This document shows positions 21,870 through 33,800 of a DNA stretch of 64,000 nt, piece after piece (the stretch's first letter is position 1; each line of letters opens with the position of its first letter). Below the pieces are notes generated by a model. That model saw only the letters and a list, made by a program, of their open reading frames with translations, made no database searches and was not told where the DNA came from. The DNA is from Liolophura sinensis. Its lineage: Eukaryota > Mollusca > Polyplacophora > Chitonida > Chitonidae. The DNA is taken from assembly GCF_032854445.1 (NCBI RefSeq), contig NC_088298.1, positions 10,961,504-11,025,503 of the forward strand, written 5' to 3'. The position numbers were made by a program, and so were the translations under genes.

Positions 21870-22819
21870 TTTTAAGCATTGTCCAGATAATAACTCAAAT
21901 CAGGTTCGTATTTTTAGAGCCAAAGCTTGTCGATTAATCAAGTCCATTAGACGATCTTGTTGGATGTTGGATGATTTGAAACCTTCAATCTTGGTGGCTT
22001 TATTACTAATGGTGTCCATGTTTTTTGACCTAGAAAAAGTTTACGACACCACATGGAAATTTGGTATTTTAAAAGACCTGTCGGATATGGAACTTTCAAA
22101 GATCGCTTACCAATGTTTATTTCTATTCTACCGATTTGGCACCGATTTGGGTTGTACCGGTCTATTTTATTGTCGTTCTCTGGTGAGATCTAAATTGGAG
22201 TATGCGACCATCGTTTGCGGCCCCGAATGAAATCCTACCTGAAAATGTTGGATCCCGTCCATCACCAAAGTCTTAGGATCAGCCTTGGTGCTTTTAGAAC
22301 TCCAACACTAGAGAGTTTGTGCCTTAGGGCTATTGAGCCGTCATTATACAACAGGAATATATAACTAAGCCTTCAGCATTCTACAAAGCCTGAAACTCAT
22401 CCAACAAACTACGACTGTTTTTAATCCACAACTTAAATTATATTTGATCTACGTAAGTGTAAAACGTCAGATACAAATTCTCTTACAGTTCAGCAAAGTT
22501 CTGCTCAAATGAAGGCTAACTATCGGGATTATAAATTTATGTGTACCGATGCTTCTGTCTTAAAACAGCGGGTCTCTTCCCTTCCATCCTCTTCCTCGAT
22601 CTCTTCTGCAGGGCTGTTCTCCTGGCCCTATCACGTTTCCTTTGGGCATACCCAGAGGGAAGTGATATGCAGCGGCTCGATGTCTTTTTGTTTTATATTG
22701 AATGTTACCATCATATCGAAAGCCATTCGTTTGTCTCCTGACATAAACATGTTCTCGTCACGACATGGCTGAACTATTGTCCACGTGGCTTTAAGCCACA
22801 ATCATTTATTCATTTATTC
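21870..22819 (+). mobile_element. I-clade-like LINE copy B, internally deleted
   Basis: Contains the linker (NSNQVRIFRAKACRLIKS), an RT block (FFDLEKVYDTTWKFGILKDL at about 22023), thumb region (SLVRSKLEYATIV), RNase H scraps (about 22530-22690), and the 3' UTR tail ending TCGTCACGACATGGCTGAAC, then GGCTTTAAGCCACAATCATT and ATTC repeats. Stops and large deletions; dead. Confidence 0.8.
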
Positions 22820-23347
22820 TATATATTTCTTTCCCCTTGATGCACATTTTTGATGTTTGCAAAAAGAGTATGCCATCTACATCAATTTGAACCAGTAACC
22901 TATTTAGATTAAATAAAGTATTTATTTCATACGACATAAGAGCATATTTGTCTGTAGTACAGTTGATTGCATTTTATTTTTATATCATATCTATGTATAG
23001 TTATTGTATGAAAAGAGAGCAGTTAAATATCCAATAGGATCGTCCTGTCTGCATTTATACATATACATTTTAGAATTTTAGATATTTGTTAATACCACAA
23101 AAAATGCAGTGATGTTGGGTACACTTTTCTAGCGGCCACTGCTCCATAATTACTCTAAATGCGGTGGATGGCATCACATTTAATATGCAATCCCCTGAAA
23201 ACAATGGAAAGGAACACACGATTAACGTGGAAAAGTTCACCAGTATCACAAGTTCTCTGTTTTACTCGGGTGTCAGGCGGAGCTTTTTAAAGAGATACTG
23301 GAGTAAATTAATCGGATTCAGGCAGCACTGAAATTATTTTGTGAGAG

Positions 23348-23606
23348 GGAGCCGGGGCTGTTAGCGTGCCAGCGCGGCGCAATGACCGTGGAGCCTCTCA
23401 ACCAATGCGGTCGCTGTCAGTTTAAGTTCACCTCATACTGGCCTCTTCTCCAGTCGCACGTTCCCGGGAAGGTCTGTCAGCAACCTGCGGAAGGTCTTGA
23501 GTTTCCACCGGGCTCAATACGGTGTTCCTCCACTATAATGCTAACCGCCAGTGAAATATACGTGAAATATTCTTGAATACGACGTGAAACACCAATCAAA
23601 TAAATT
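23348..23606 (+). mobile_element. SINE-A, full length, diverged
   Basis: Head GGCTGTTAGCGTGCCAGCGC, AATGACCGTGGAGCCTCTCA, a degraded B box (CAGTTTAAGTTCACC), and tail TTCTTGAATACGACGTGAAA then CACCAATCAAATAAA. Confidence 0.85.
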
Positions 23607-24893
23607 TTCGTCAGAGGTTAGACAGTATTATATTGTTTCAAAGTCATGCATTAAAAGCCAATATTTGATTTTAACACAAACTCTAGATTTTCATGCACAC
23701 TGACACTACCTTTGGAAATTCTATAAGGACGCTTAGGGAATTCTCAGCAATCTGGCGTCGAAAGAGACATTTTGTGCACCACCCTTCACGAAAATCGATG
23801 TACTTTGTTAATAGACGCAAGACTCATTTCCAAAACAGCGTTATACAAACCGGCTGAACAATGAGTTGTCTGTAAACGAATAAATTGGTCAAAATTCGGA
23901 TCTGCGCTCGAGGCTAACACGCAGTTAAGAAATTAAGAACGAAAACCTTTGTTTTCTTCCCGCAAGTCTCCATATAAGGCAACGTGCAATTTCTCTATCG
24001 ACAAAATTTACTGTCTTCCCATTTTACAAGGCAGCACACAAAGACTTTAATGGATGTGAGAAAAAGTCTATTTATCGAAAAATACAAACTTGAACTGAAT
24101 GGAACTCATCGTCCTTAATTCATATTTAACATATGAAACTGTATACTAGTCTGAATCTTTGTGTAATGTTTTATTCTATTATTCTATTGGATCTCTAAAT
24201 TGTGTTAAGCATAAAGTGTTAAATTTAAGTAAGTATTGGTTGCTTCCGGTAAGGGATCTCGTTGAAACGGATATCTAGATATACGGATGAAAACGGATAT
24301 CGGATATCCAAGCTGGATTTCTTCAGTCTATCTTAATCCCAGATCCAAGATAGTAATATACATAATATACATATTACTATCCTGTATCTGGGATTAAGAT
24401 ACTTAAGACTTAAAAAAGCCAGTTTGGATAAAAGAATTAAAAGAATGTCGGTGTGGAAATTTTTGATTTATATTTTAAGTATGCTAAAGATAACATGGAC
24501 TAAATGTGACTATGCACACGGAGAGTCAAGTGATACATATTTATGATGTATAGTATTCCGGATTATGCCTTTCCAGAAAGAGATATATTTCGTCTAGAAA
24601 TGTTAGCGAGCGATCTAATTGATGGAGAAGATATCATTGACCAGATACATCCGGTAAACTCACTATATAATGTCTGACTCTCTCGGAGTAGGGCAAACGA
24701 GAAGAGTCGAACGTACTATTCCCGAGATCAGGTAAGAGAGCTACAAAATTTGTATTTTCTGTGTAATATCGGTAGTTATCAAATATTTCATTCGGGTGAT
24801 TTCCATTCTCAAAACTCAAGAACATTTTACAGAGGATTCGCTTGACTTATGGTGCGTCATGTCAGATGAGTAAAGGGTTTCGCTGGCACGGAT
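23607..24893. other. Unique AT-rich sequence; one strong hairpin
   Basis: No gene recognised. The only structured element is the inverted repeat at 24329-24401. Confidence 0.4.
24329..24401. repeat. Hairpin: 31-bp arms, 11-nt loop
   Basis: Left arm 24329-24359 pairs with 24371-24401 (TCTTAATCCCAGAT against ATCTGGGATTAAGA, and GATAGTAATAT against ATATTACTATC) with about three internal mismatches. It is pre-miRNA-sized, but could equally be the palindromic core of a small MITE. Confidence 0.7.
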
Positions 24894-26530
24894 GACATCT
24901 GACAAAGACAAAATACTCACCTTATAGCACCTATTGTAATGAAGAAGAGCGAGCTATAGGCGGCTTTTCTATCTTCATAAATAACAATATTATCCACAGT
25001 CCTGTTGCCCTAGGCTGTGGCCGTTCGTGTTTCATTGTCTGAAACAATCACATTTTGTACGATGTATATCCCTCCGAACATTTCTTTGTCGGCTTTCCAG
25101 TTACAAAATTTAAAAGAAAAATGACCTAAACCATTTATAATAATGAGGGATTTTAATTCCCATGACCCCCTGTGAGACAGTAATAATATAAACAAAGGGT
25201 AATTATAATAATATAAATTAAATATTTAAATTTAATGAACTTGTTTTACGAGCTGCCGACAGAACTATCTCTAGACCTCGACAAATCCACGGTCCAAAAG
25301 CAAAGCCTGGAATGATAATGACTGTCGTAAAGCCATAAAAAGACCGAAGAAAGACTGAATGCAGTTTTAATCATTGTCCTACTGATACTAATTTAAACCA
25401 GGCTCGCATTTTTAGAGCCAAGGTTCGTCGATTACTTAAGTCCAAGAGGTCTTGTTGGTGGAACCCATGTGGAAGGTCTAGAACATGGTTCAGAAACTTA
25501 AGGGCAAAAATAATAAAGCTAAAGTTCAACATTTAAAATACGGCAATAATACTCTTACTTTTCCCGGCGGTATAGCTAATAAGCTCAGTGAAACAATATC
25601 TCAGAAATCCTCTTCTGAGAATTATTCTAGGGAGTGTTAGCAGATTAAAAATCACAAAGAGAAGATTAAAGTGCCCTTTTCGTCCACAAAACAATGGAAG
25701 ATTGTAATAAACCGTTTAATATTGATGAACTGAAAACTGTATTTAAATAGGCTCACGACATTGCATGTGGGCCTAATTACGTTTATTATAAGTTTCTGAA
25801 TCATTTACCCCCTTAGCCACTTGAAACTCTCTTGGACTTGCTTAAAAATATATGCATAACTGGTAATTTTCCACCATCATGGAGAGAGGCGTGTATTATC
25901 CCGGTTCCCAAAGCGGGTAAGAATCATAGTGATCCAAATTATTACCGTCCCATAGCTCTTACCAGTTGTGTCTGTGAACCTATGGAACGGATGATAAATG
26001 ATAGGCAAGTTACTTTCGAATGCACATTAAGGTTGTCGATCAACTTTACATCATCAGCTTCTACAATTTGAAATTTTATTCGTCATGGTTTTATTAATAA
26101 TGAACATGTGGTGTCGATATTTTTGGACCTTGAAAAAACGTTAGTTAAAGGTACCGGCGGGTTCCACTCTGTTTGGCTCCTATCAACAGAAAATGGGTGT
26201 TCCTCAGGGCATTATATTATCGCTAACGTAGTTTAGCATACAAATAAGTAGCTTAGCAAAAAAACTAACATCTGGCACAGAGGGATCATTATATGTTGAT
26301 GATTTGTCATCGCGCTAAACACATGAACAACAGCTTTGTCTCAATAGATCGAGAAATGGGCAACTGCAAACGGTTTTAGATTTTCAACGTGTAAAACCGT
26401 TGTTATGCATTTCTGTAATAAACGTAAATGTCACCTTGACCCTGAGCTAAAGTTTTGTGGTAAACAGATTAAGGCTGTTGGGGAAACTAAATTTTTGGGT
26501 ATAATATTTGATAATAAATTAACTTTTACA

Positions 26531-26768
26531 CCAGTTGGTTAGCGCGTTAGCGCAGCGTAATGACCCAGAAGCCTCTTACCAATGCCGTCGCTTTGAGTTG
26601 AAGTCCAGCTCCTGCTGGCTTCTTCTCCGGGGGTACGTGTGAAGGTCTGCAGCAACCTGCGGATGATCGTGGGTTTTCTCCAGGCTTTGCCCGGTTTCCT
26701 CCCAACATAATGCTGGAAGCCATCGTATAAGTGAACAATTCTTGAGTATGGCATAAAACAAGTATTAA

Positions 26769-26824
<56 letters not shown>

Positions 26825-26826
26825 AT
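26531..26826 (+). mobile_element. SINE-A with long (AAAT)n tail, in LINE copy C
   Basis: Starts CCAGTTGGTTAGCGCGTTAG (first about 20 nt missing) and ends in about 55 bp of AAAT repeats. Flanks CTTTTACA and CTTTTATA look like a target duplication. It interrupts the RT thumb of the LINE. Confidence 0.9.
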
Positions 26827-28130
26827 CTTTTATAGATTTTCAAATACCATATTAAAATGCTTAAAGCTAAATGTACAAAGGTTGTAGATGTAATTAAGGT
26901 CGTGTTTAGCACGGATTGAGGTGCAGATCGATCTGTTTTATTAAATCTGTATCGTTCTCTGGTGGGATCCATCTTTTACGGTTCCGCTAGGAAGTCGTAC
27001 CTTTAATGTCGGATCCTGTCCATCACCAAGGTCTGAGGCTCAGCATTGGCGCTTTTAGAACCTCGCCAGTCTAGAGTTTATACGTACAGGCAAATGAGCC
27101 TTATTTATATAACAGACGTATACAACTGAGCCTTCAATATGCTACAAACCCTAAAACTCAGCCAACAAACCCTGCCTACGACTGTGTTTTCAATACATTA
27201 TATGAAGACAAATATACTAAATGTCCTAACAAGATCCCTTCGTTTTGGTCTTCGGGACCATATTGTGGAAGCTAACATCAAACTAGAAGAAATAGCGCTG
27301 GTGTCTTATCCGGGAACTGCTCCCTGGCTTCTTCCACAACCCAGTATTTGGTCTACGCTAAACATAAAGCCAATACAAATCATCTTATAATTTAGCAACA
27401 TTTTGCTCAAATTAAGGCGAATTATCCGGAGTATGAATGTAGATATACTGATGGGTCAAAGGATGGGGACAGGGTTGCGTCTGCGGCTGTCTTAGAACTG
27501 TGAGCCTATTCTCTTCCTCGTCCATTCTCGTCTTCAATCTTCTCTGCCGAGGCCAGGACTATTCTCCTGGCCTTATCATACGTTTCTTCTGGGCATGCCC
27601 AGAGGTCAGTGATATTCAGTGACTCGCTCTCTTGCCTTTTGGCAATTCAGAATAACAAATTTAAAACTCTTAATTCTTGATATTCTAGCCTTACATAGAA
27701 AACTAATTCAAAAAGGTAAACATATTATATTCTTTTGGATACCACGTCATACTGGTATCCATGGACACAGTCAAAGACAGGGACGCCAGATCTGCCCTTA
27801 ATAAATCTATATTCAAAGTTAAAATACCGTGCATGGGCTTTCGTTTTAATATTCTCAAGTATATACCTCACATTTGGCAGGGCATGTCTCGCAAAGACCA
27901 AGTAGTTTTACCGAGGTGTCTATTGGACGCCTACCCCACAATTTTATTCTAGATGAAGGCACTGTCCCACAGTGTGTTGGATGTAATGATCCATACGGCA
28001 TGTTTGGCAAAGGTTCTACGCAGTGAACTCCATATGTGATTTGTTTGAAAGCATTGCTGGCGATGATATCATAAAATAAATGAGAGCCATTGGCCAACAT
28101 CATAAAATATAAAATTTAATGATTTTTAAT

Positions 28131-28322
28131 ATATTTATTTATTTATTTGATTGGTTCTTTACGCCGTACTCAAGAATATTTCACTTATACGACGGTGGCT
28201 AGCATTATAGTGGGTGGAAACCGGGCAGAGCCCGGGGGAAAACCACCACCATCCGCAGGTTGCTGACAGACCTTCCATCAGGCTGCGCTAGTGTGCTAAA
28301 CAACTGTGCCACGGAGGCCCCC
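28131..28322 (-). mobile_element. SINE-A, internally deleted, in LINE copy C 3' UTR
   Basis: Antisense, with tail and core intact, but the middle (between CTTCCATC and GGCTGCGCTAGTGTGC) missing. Flanked by TTTTAATA on both sides, so it landed in the LINE 3' UTR. Confidence 0.85.
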
Positions 28323-28763
28323 TTTTAATACTGTATATAGATACCTATATATAGATAGAAAGTTATATGCACTTTCACAGTGTTCTAGATAAACTAATTT
28401 TAAAAATGTCGTGGTTTTCGAGTTTTAAGTGTTTTGATTTTTCTCATCTACTTTTAACCTGTCCGAACTTTATTGTTTCGTTTTTGATGTGCGTCATGAT
28501 ATCGAAATGCAATCACCGTCTGGTGTTTTCAACTTTTTCTCGCCACGAAATGGCTGAAACATGTGGCGTTAAGCCATAATCATTCATTCATTTAATCTAT
28601 TCTTGTTAAATATAGAAGACGTGATTAGTGAATGTGGAACCTTTGCTGATCTGAGGTACGGCCTCTTAAGCGGTGTCGTTGAGACTCAATGCCTTAACCA
28701 ACGGGGGCTCTCTTTTTTAAAACCAGCTCTCGTTGTTTTTAACTGCGACTTCAATGTGTTTAG

Positions 28764-28820
28764 GTGAATGAATGTGGCTTAACGACACATCGACAACATT
28801 TAAGCCATATCGTGACAAAA
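28764..28820 (-). mobile_element. LINE 3'-tail fragment
   Basis: On minus it reads CACGATATGGCTTAAATGTT then GTCGTTAAGCCACATTCATT, matching the tails of LINE copies B and C. No other part of a LINE is attached. Confidence 0.6.
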
Positions 28821-29040
28821 CATGGCAAATCAAAATGAAGTAAATAGTTTTCGATGTAGTAATGAGCGAATCCAAAATGAAATTATATAGACGAATATGT
28901 TTAAAACAAGTTAAAAGGAATAGCCCTTAGTTAAACTAAAAAACCGTACTGTCTGGAAAATTTCTTGTATAAGCCTGTACATGTGTGTATAATAAAGACA
29001 AACTGTACTTTATGGCGTAGGCAGCCTCGTAGTATTTAAT
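28821..29040. other. No feature recognised
   Basis: AT-rich unique sequence. Confidence 0.35.
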
Positions 29041-29412
29041 GATTTATTTATTTATATATTTATTAGATTGGTGTTTTACGCCGTACTCAAGAATATTTCA
29101 CTTATACGAGCATTATGGTGGGAGTAAACCGGGCAGAGCCCCGGGGAAACCCACGACCATCCGCAGGTTGCTGGCAGACCTTCCCACGTACGGCCGGAGG
29201 ATCGCATTTGAGATGTTCTGCGAGGCTGATATCACTCCAGAGACTCTCAATGCAGCAGATCATCCTATATCAAAATTTAATGAACTTGTTTTATGAGCTG
29301 CCGATAGAACTATATCTTAGACCCCGACAAATCCAAAATCCAAACGTAAACCCTGGTGTGATAAGGACTGTCGTAAAGCCATTAAGGACCGTAAAATACC
29401 CAGCGAAATTTG
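29041..29412 (+). mobile_element. LINE copy D, 5'-truncated inside its SINE
   Basis: The element starts within the AT tail of the antisense SINE (29041-29198) and continues through GGATCGCATTTGA into the LINE segment (EMFCEADITPETLNAADHP, SKFNELVL) up to about 29412. A LINE insertion starting inside an embedded SINE implies the SINE was part of the LINE transcript. Confidence 0.8.
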
Positions 29413-29501
29413 AATATATTATATATATAATTTTATATATATAATTTTTAAAGGGGATTGAGTCTAGACTCGCAAAGCCAACCCATTTATATTGTGTAAT
29501 A

Positions 29502-29623
29502 CGTGGGAAGAACCACCAGCAACCGGTGGATGGTTGTGGATTTTCTCTCACCATAATGCTGGCGGTCGTCTCATAAGGGAAATATTCTTGAGTACGGCGT
29601 AAAACGCCAATCAAATAAATCTG
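29502..29623 (+). mobile_element. SINE-A 3' part with target duplication
   Basis: Begins CGTGGGAAGAACCACCAGCA and ends TTCTTGAGTACGGCGTAAAA and TCAAATAAAT. Flanked by TTGTGTAATA at 29492-29501 and 29624-29633. Confidence 0.9.
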
Positions 29624-30002
29624 TTGTGTAATAATTGGGAATGGGACATTTGTTTAATAAGTTTGCGCCCAGCTGATCTTGCTCGTAAATGATATTTTCC
29701 ATTTACAATCAGAATTGTTGCAAGCCAGTCAGTTATGGAGAGGTTATCTAATCACAGTTAAAAACAGTATTTACTTCTGACGCTTCGCTTGCAAGAAAAA
29801 TATATAGAGATACATTGAAGAGAGGAGAACAATTTTATACCAGTTATGATAACATGATCTCATCCTTCTCGACAGACAACAGTAATAAAATTCCAAAATA
29901 TAAAAATTAAAAAATATAAGAACCAAAATCGGTTTAAAACTATATAGGTTACGTAACATTACACTACTGAGAATCTAATCAAACTATCCACTAAAAACTA
30001 AA
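29624..30002. other. No gene recognised
   Basis: AT-rich sequence between two SINEs. The minus ORF at 29771-29959 has no motif support. Confidence 0.35.
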
Positions 30003-30160
30003 TTTTATTTATTTATTTATTTGGTTGGTGTTTCACGCTGTTCTCAAGAATATTTCACTTATACGACGGCATTACCGTGGGAGGAAACGGGACAGAGCCC
30101 GGGGGAAACCCATGACCATCCACAGAATTCTGCCAGACCTTCCCAGATACGGCGGGAGAA
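30003..30160 (-). mobile_element. SINE-A, headless, partly deleted
   Basis: TTATTTATTTGGTTGGTGTT, TTCTCAAGAATATTTCACTT and GAGCCCGGGGGAAACCCATG antisense, ending near ATACGGCGGGAGAAG, close to the break point of other headless copies. Confidence 0.85.
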
Positions 30161-30816
30161 GATGCGGGTAGACCACATGTTAGGGACAGACAGTAAATTT
30201 ATCGCCAAGTTTCGTACAAATAAATACAAGATCAACGGGATATGATTCCATTTGTAATATTAATAATTTGCACCAAATATATACAAGTGAAAAGATACGT
30301 TGCCTAGGAAAAGTAAAAAGTGATTTTATTTGAAATCCCCACATTGATTTCGTTTCCATATGTTCTGTTTTTTGTTTTTGTTTTTTTGTTGTTTTTTTTT
30401 TTTTGAAAATGCAAACGATTCGTAAGATTTTGACTAATTTCGGATATGTTTTTTTTTTGTTTTAAGCAACTTACAGGATCGTGTTTAGTAATGTTACATA
30501 CATATATTTTCTCTATATACATAAATGTTTTCCTATCGTCTGGCTACGTCTCATTATCCCGGGTGTAGTGAGACAAACCCTGGCAGTGTGACTATGACAT
30601 TGAGCCAAAAGGTTGATGGTAGTTTCGTCCACGCACAGACCAAATAGCTACCGTTCAAGCGGAATATGTGGTGCGGTGTAAGCTCTACCAGATATTATTA
30701 AGGACGTACAGCATAGAGATTTAGAGAAGAAGGGCGACGGTAGTGTCATAGCTGGCAAATTGCCACACGTAACCGAGCAGGAGACATAACTAATTCTCGT
30801 ATTATTGTTTTCAAGG

Positions 30817-33800
30817 ATGGGCTTATCAACAGTTGTTGGTCTGGTGCTATGTGCACTCCTGATGAACGGTTTACGTCCCCTTGGCGTTAATGGTAAGTTA
30901 CATAAATCCAACCAAAACAGACCGTACCACAGATACCCGTCCTGTTTGCCCATGCGATGCAGCTTTCAACTTTCAGCTCAAACGTGACTCATCTTTCACA
31001 GACTCGGACGTCTCAGGTTCGGTTGTGATCAATGTGAAACGTTACATAGCGAGTAAAAGCAGAGGGGAGACAGTTTGATAATTGCGTATGGTTACACGTA
31101 ACCGGTGAATTACGGACAAAGGTGTGGGAAAAAATTCATACTTGAAATTCAGACATGTTTTATATTTCTTAATAACCCCTCTGTTTTACGCATATTTGGT
31201 GTTACTGATCGGGAAATATTCGGAAATCACACCATAGATATACATGCTTGGGACAAGGCACCACCAGTATAACGCCACCAATTCGTGTTCTTCCGTTGTT
31301 GGTATAATGTGACTGGGTGGGATGTCATGTCTGGTGTCTTTGGCGTGTGGCTGCAGCACTTTGGCGCCATGAACTCGGCCTGCCACAAGAATGAATGATT
31401 ATGGTTTAACGCCCCCTGCCACAAGTAGACACATCATATGTACACACACTTAATCACTCCTCGTCGTCATATTACAGAAACACTGTTACGTAGGACATTA
31501 AATCCAAAGCACGCACACATACATACATACATACATACATACATACATACATACATACATACATACATACATACATCCAATATCAATGCAATAGTGGTTT
31601 TAATACTCAGTTTAATTAAAGGGCAATAGTTTTAAACTGGGATGACATCATGTCTGCAGTTTCCAGGCAATATGTAGTGTGCTAGAGGCGATGTTATCTT
31701 AATCTTTATCTTAAGTGTATCACGTTTATTCATGTTTTAAAGTTTATTTCCAGTTGGGGAAGGCGTTGGAAACAAAGTCTTACTTACAAATCAATACCCT
31801 TATAGCCTGATATTTAAAGGTGGAGAAAACATAAAAATTACACGAAGGTCAGATGAAACAATGCGAAAAGTTACTCATAAACGTGATCTTCGATATTTTA
31901 AAAGAAAAAAAAAACTGGAAAATCATTTTGGTATGGTGGATATTTGGGGCCACCTCTAGGTAGATATTGTCTTAGAGAAGTAATGTTATAAATGAGGATG
32001 TAACACATGTTTAATAATTACATTTGCACTACACTTTTTTCCAGCTAACAAATGTGTTTAATCTCGATTTTGAGCATATGTATACTTTAATACATTCATA
32101 AATATTATGATAATTCAGCTTAAATGCATGCGATTGGATATAAACAACACATTTACATTCAAATACATTTATTACACATGCATCACACCCTCTTTGTAGA
32201 ATTGTTATGCAAAGAGGATATATAGCAAGAGTTCCAAAATATCGACTTCTAAAAAAAAAAAATAAAAAAAAAAAAAATTACAGACCATATTTGCAAGAAA
32301 CTTTACACGCTCATTTCTCTGTTTCTTCACATTTAACGCTTTAAGTTAAAAGAGGCCAGCAAGGATCCCAGTACGTGTATCCAGAGACCACCATTCCACT
32401 TCACATATGAATGCATCCAACCGATGTAAATTCCATATTTTGTACACTTTGCAGGGGACTGTTTGGATACAGAAACAGCAAGATTAGTGCCCGTGTTTTG
32501 CTTCCCAAAGTTTGGATCAACGTGTACAGCGTTGTCGGCAATCGAGGGCACGATTCGTATGGTGACGACTACCGTTGGTAAATGCAAGATTTCACAGGAC
32601 AACGATCTTAAGTTATTAAGGGGCAAAAGCACCTGTTTTGCGGTGGCTGAAGACTGTGTTGGTGAGTACACTTTCGCATTCTAGATTCTCTTAGTACAGT
32701 TCGTATTTGACCGTAATCTGGCTTCTGTAAAGAATAGTCTGTTTACTCAATGACATCAGCGTAAAATATTTGACCGGCCCCGATAGCAGCGTAGAGCGTC
32801 CGCTTCAGGAGCGGTAGATCCAGGGTCAATCCTGGGTTGAGTCACACTTAAGTTGTGACTTCCTCGCTTGGCATTCGGCAGGAAGAGGTTAGTTCAACGA
32901 CTGGTTGACCCGTATCAGTATAATGGCTCGGGTGGGGCGGCTTACTTGCCTTCGGTATGGCGTCTCAGTGAAGCAGCACTAGATTAAAGAGCGGTGGAAA
33001 TCCGTCCTGCAACAAGGAGGCACATTACATGCACTCTTAGGATTCCTTCGTCATCATATGACTGAAAGATTGTTAAGTATGACGTTAAACCCCAAGCAGT
33101 CACTCACTCACTCACTCACTCACTCACTCACTCACTCAATGTAAAATAGACAGAGAAGTGTTTGAGTGTTGTGGATGAGTCTCAGGATTGTATGTCTGAT
33201 CTCTACAGCTTATCCCGTATCTAACAGCTGTCGTTTACATTCTCGCGAGAACTTCTACAGATGAAACGAGAATAACTATTGCACGGACGAACAAGAACGG
33301 GACTATATGTTTGAAAGTCACCAATCAAGCTTCAGAACCCTGGCTTCAAAGTACTCTTAGAATGTTGCATGTTGAGGAAAAGTGAACGATACATTAGCAA
33401 AAGAAAACGAATGTCTGTCACACGAAGTGGTCCCTGGACAAAGACAGAACATGGTGCTTACACGTTATCAAGTGACTTTACTGGGTAACATCTGAAAATA
33501 ATCTGGCAGAAACAAAATGAATTGTATACGTCTTGGAGCTGATATATTCACGTCTTTGAGGCCAGCATCCTTTATTTTGGATTTCCGTCTGAAACCTCAA
33601 CTGGGGTTAGCTGTTGGCAGCCTGGCATCTCAAACACAAATCGTGTGTTTGCCTCTAAAGTATTGAGTTGCAGAAATATGAGTACTACAATTTTGGGGAC
33701 ATCAACTTCATTCCTCAGCGTCCTGCCACCCACCAAGATCATTGCACCACGTTAAAGCTTAACCAAACCAGTAATTGCGACCTCATCTCGTTTCTTAAAT

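Larger units (their letters stand above)
24894..28610 (+). mobile_element. I-clade-like LINE copy C, longest 3' part
   Basis: Begins in the endonuclease (ACATCTGACAAAGAC), then linker, RT entry (NFPPSWREACIIPVPKAGK), the catalytic box YVDD at 26292-26303, KFLGIIFDNKLTF, a SINE (26531-26826), thumb (KCTKVVDVIKVV, LLNLYRSLVGS), and RNase H with YTDGSKDG (27444), SIFSAEARTILLALS, VIFSDSLSCLLAIQ and IIFFWIPRHTGIHGH (about 27727). The 3' UTR, split by a second SINE (28131-28322), ends with ACGAAATGGCTGAAACATGT and GCGTTAAGCCATAATCATTC. RNase H downstream of RT is typical of the I group. Stops and frameshifts throughout. Confidence 0.88.
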
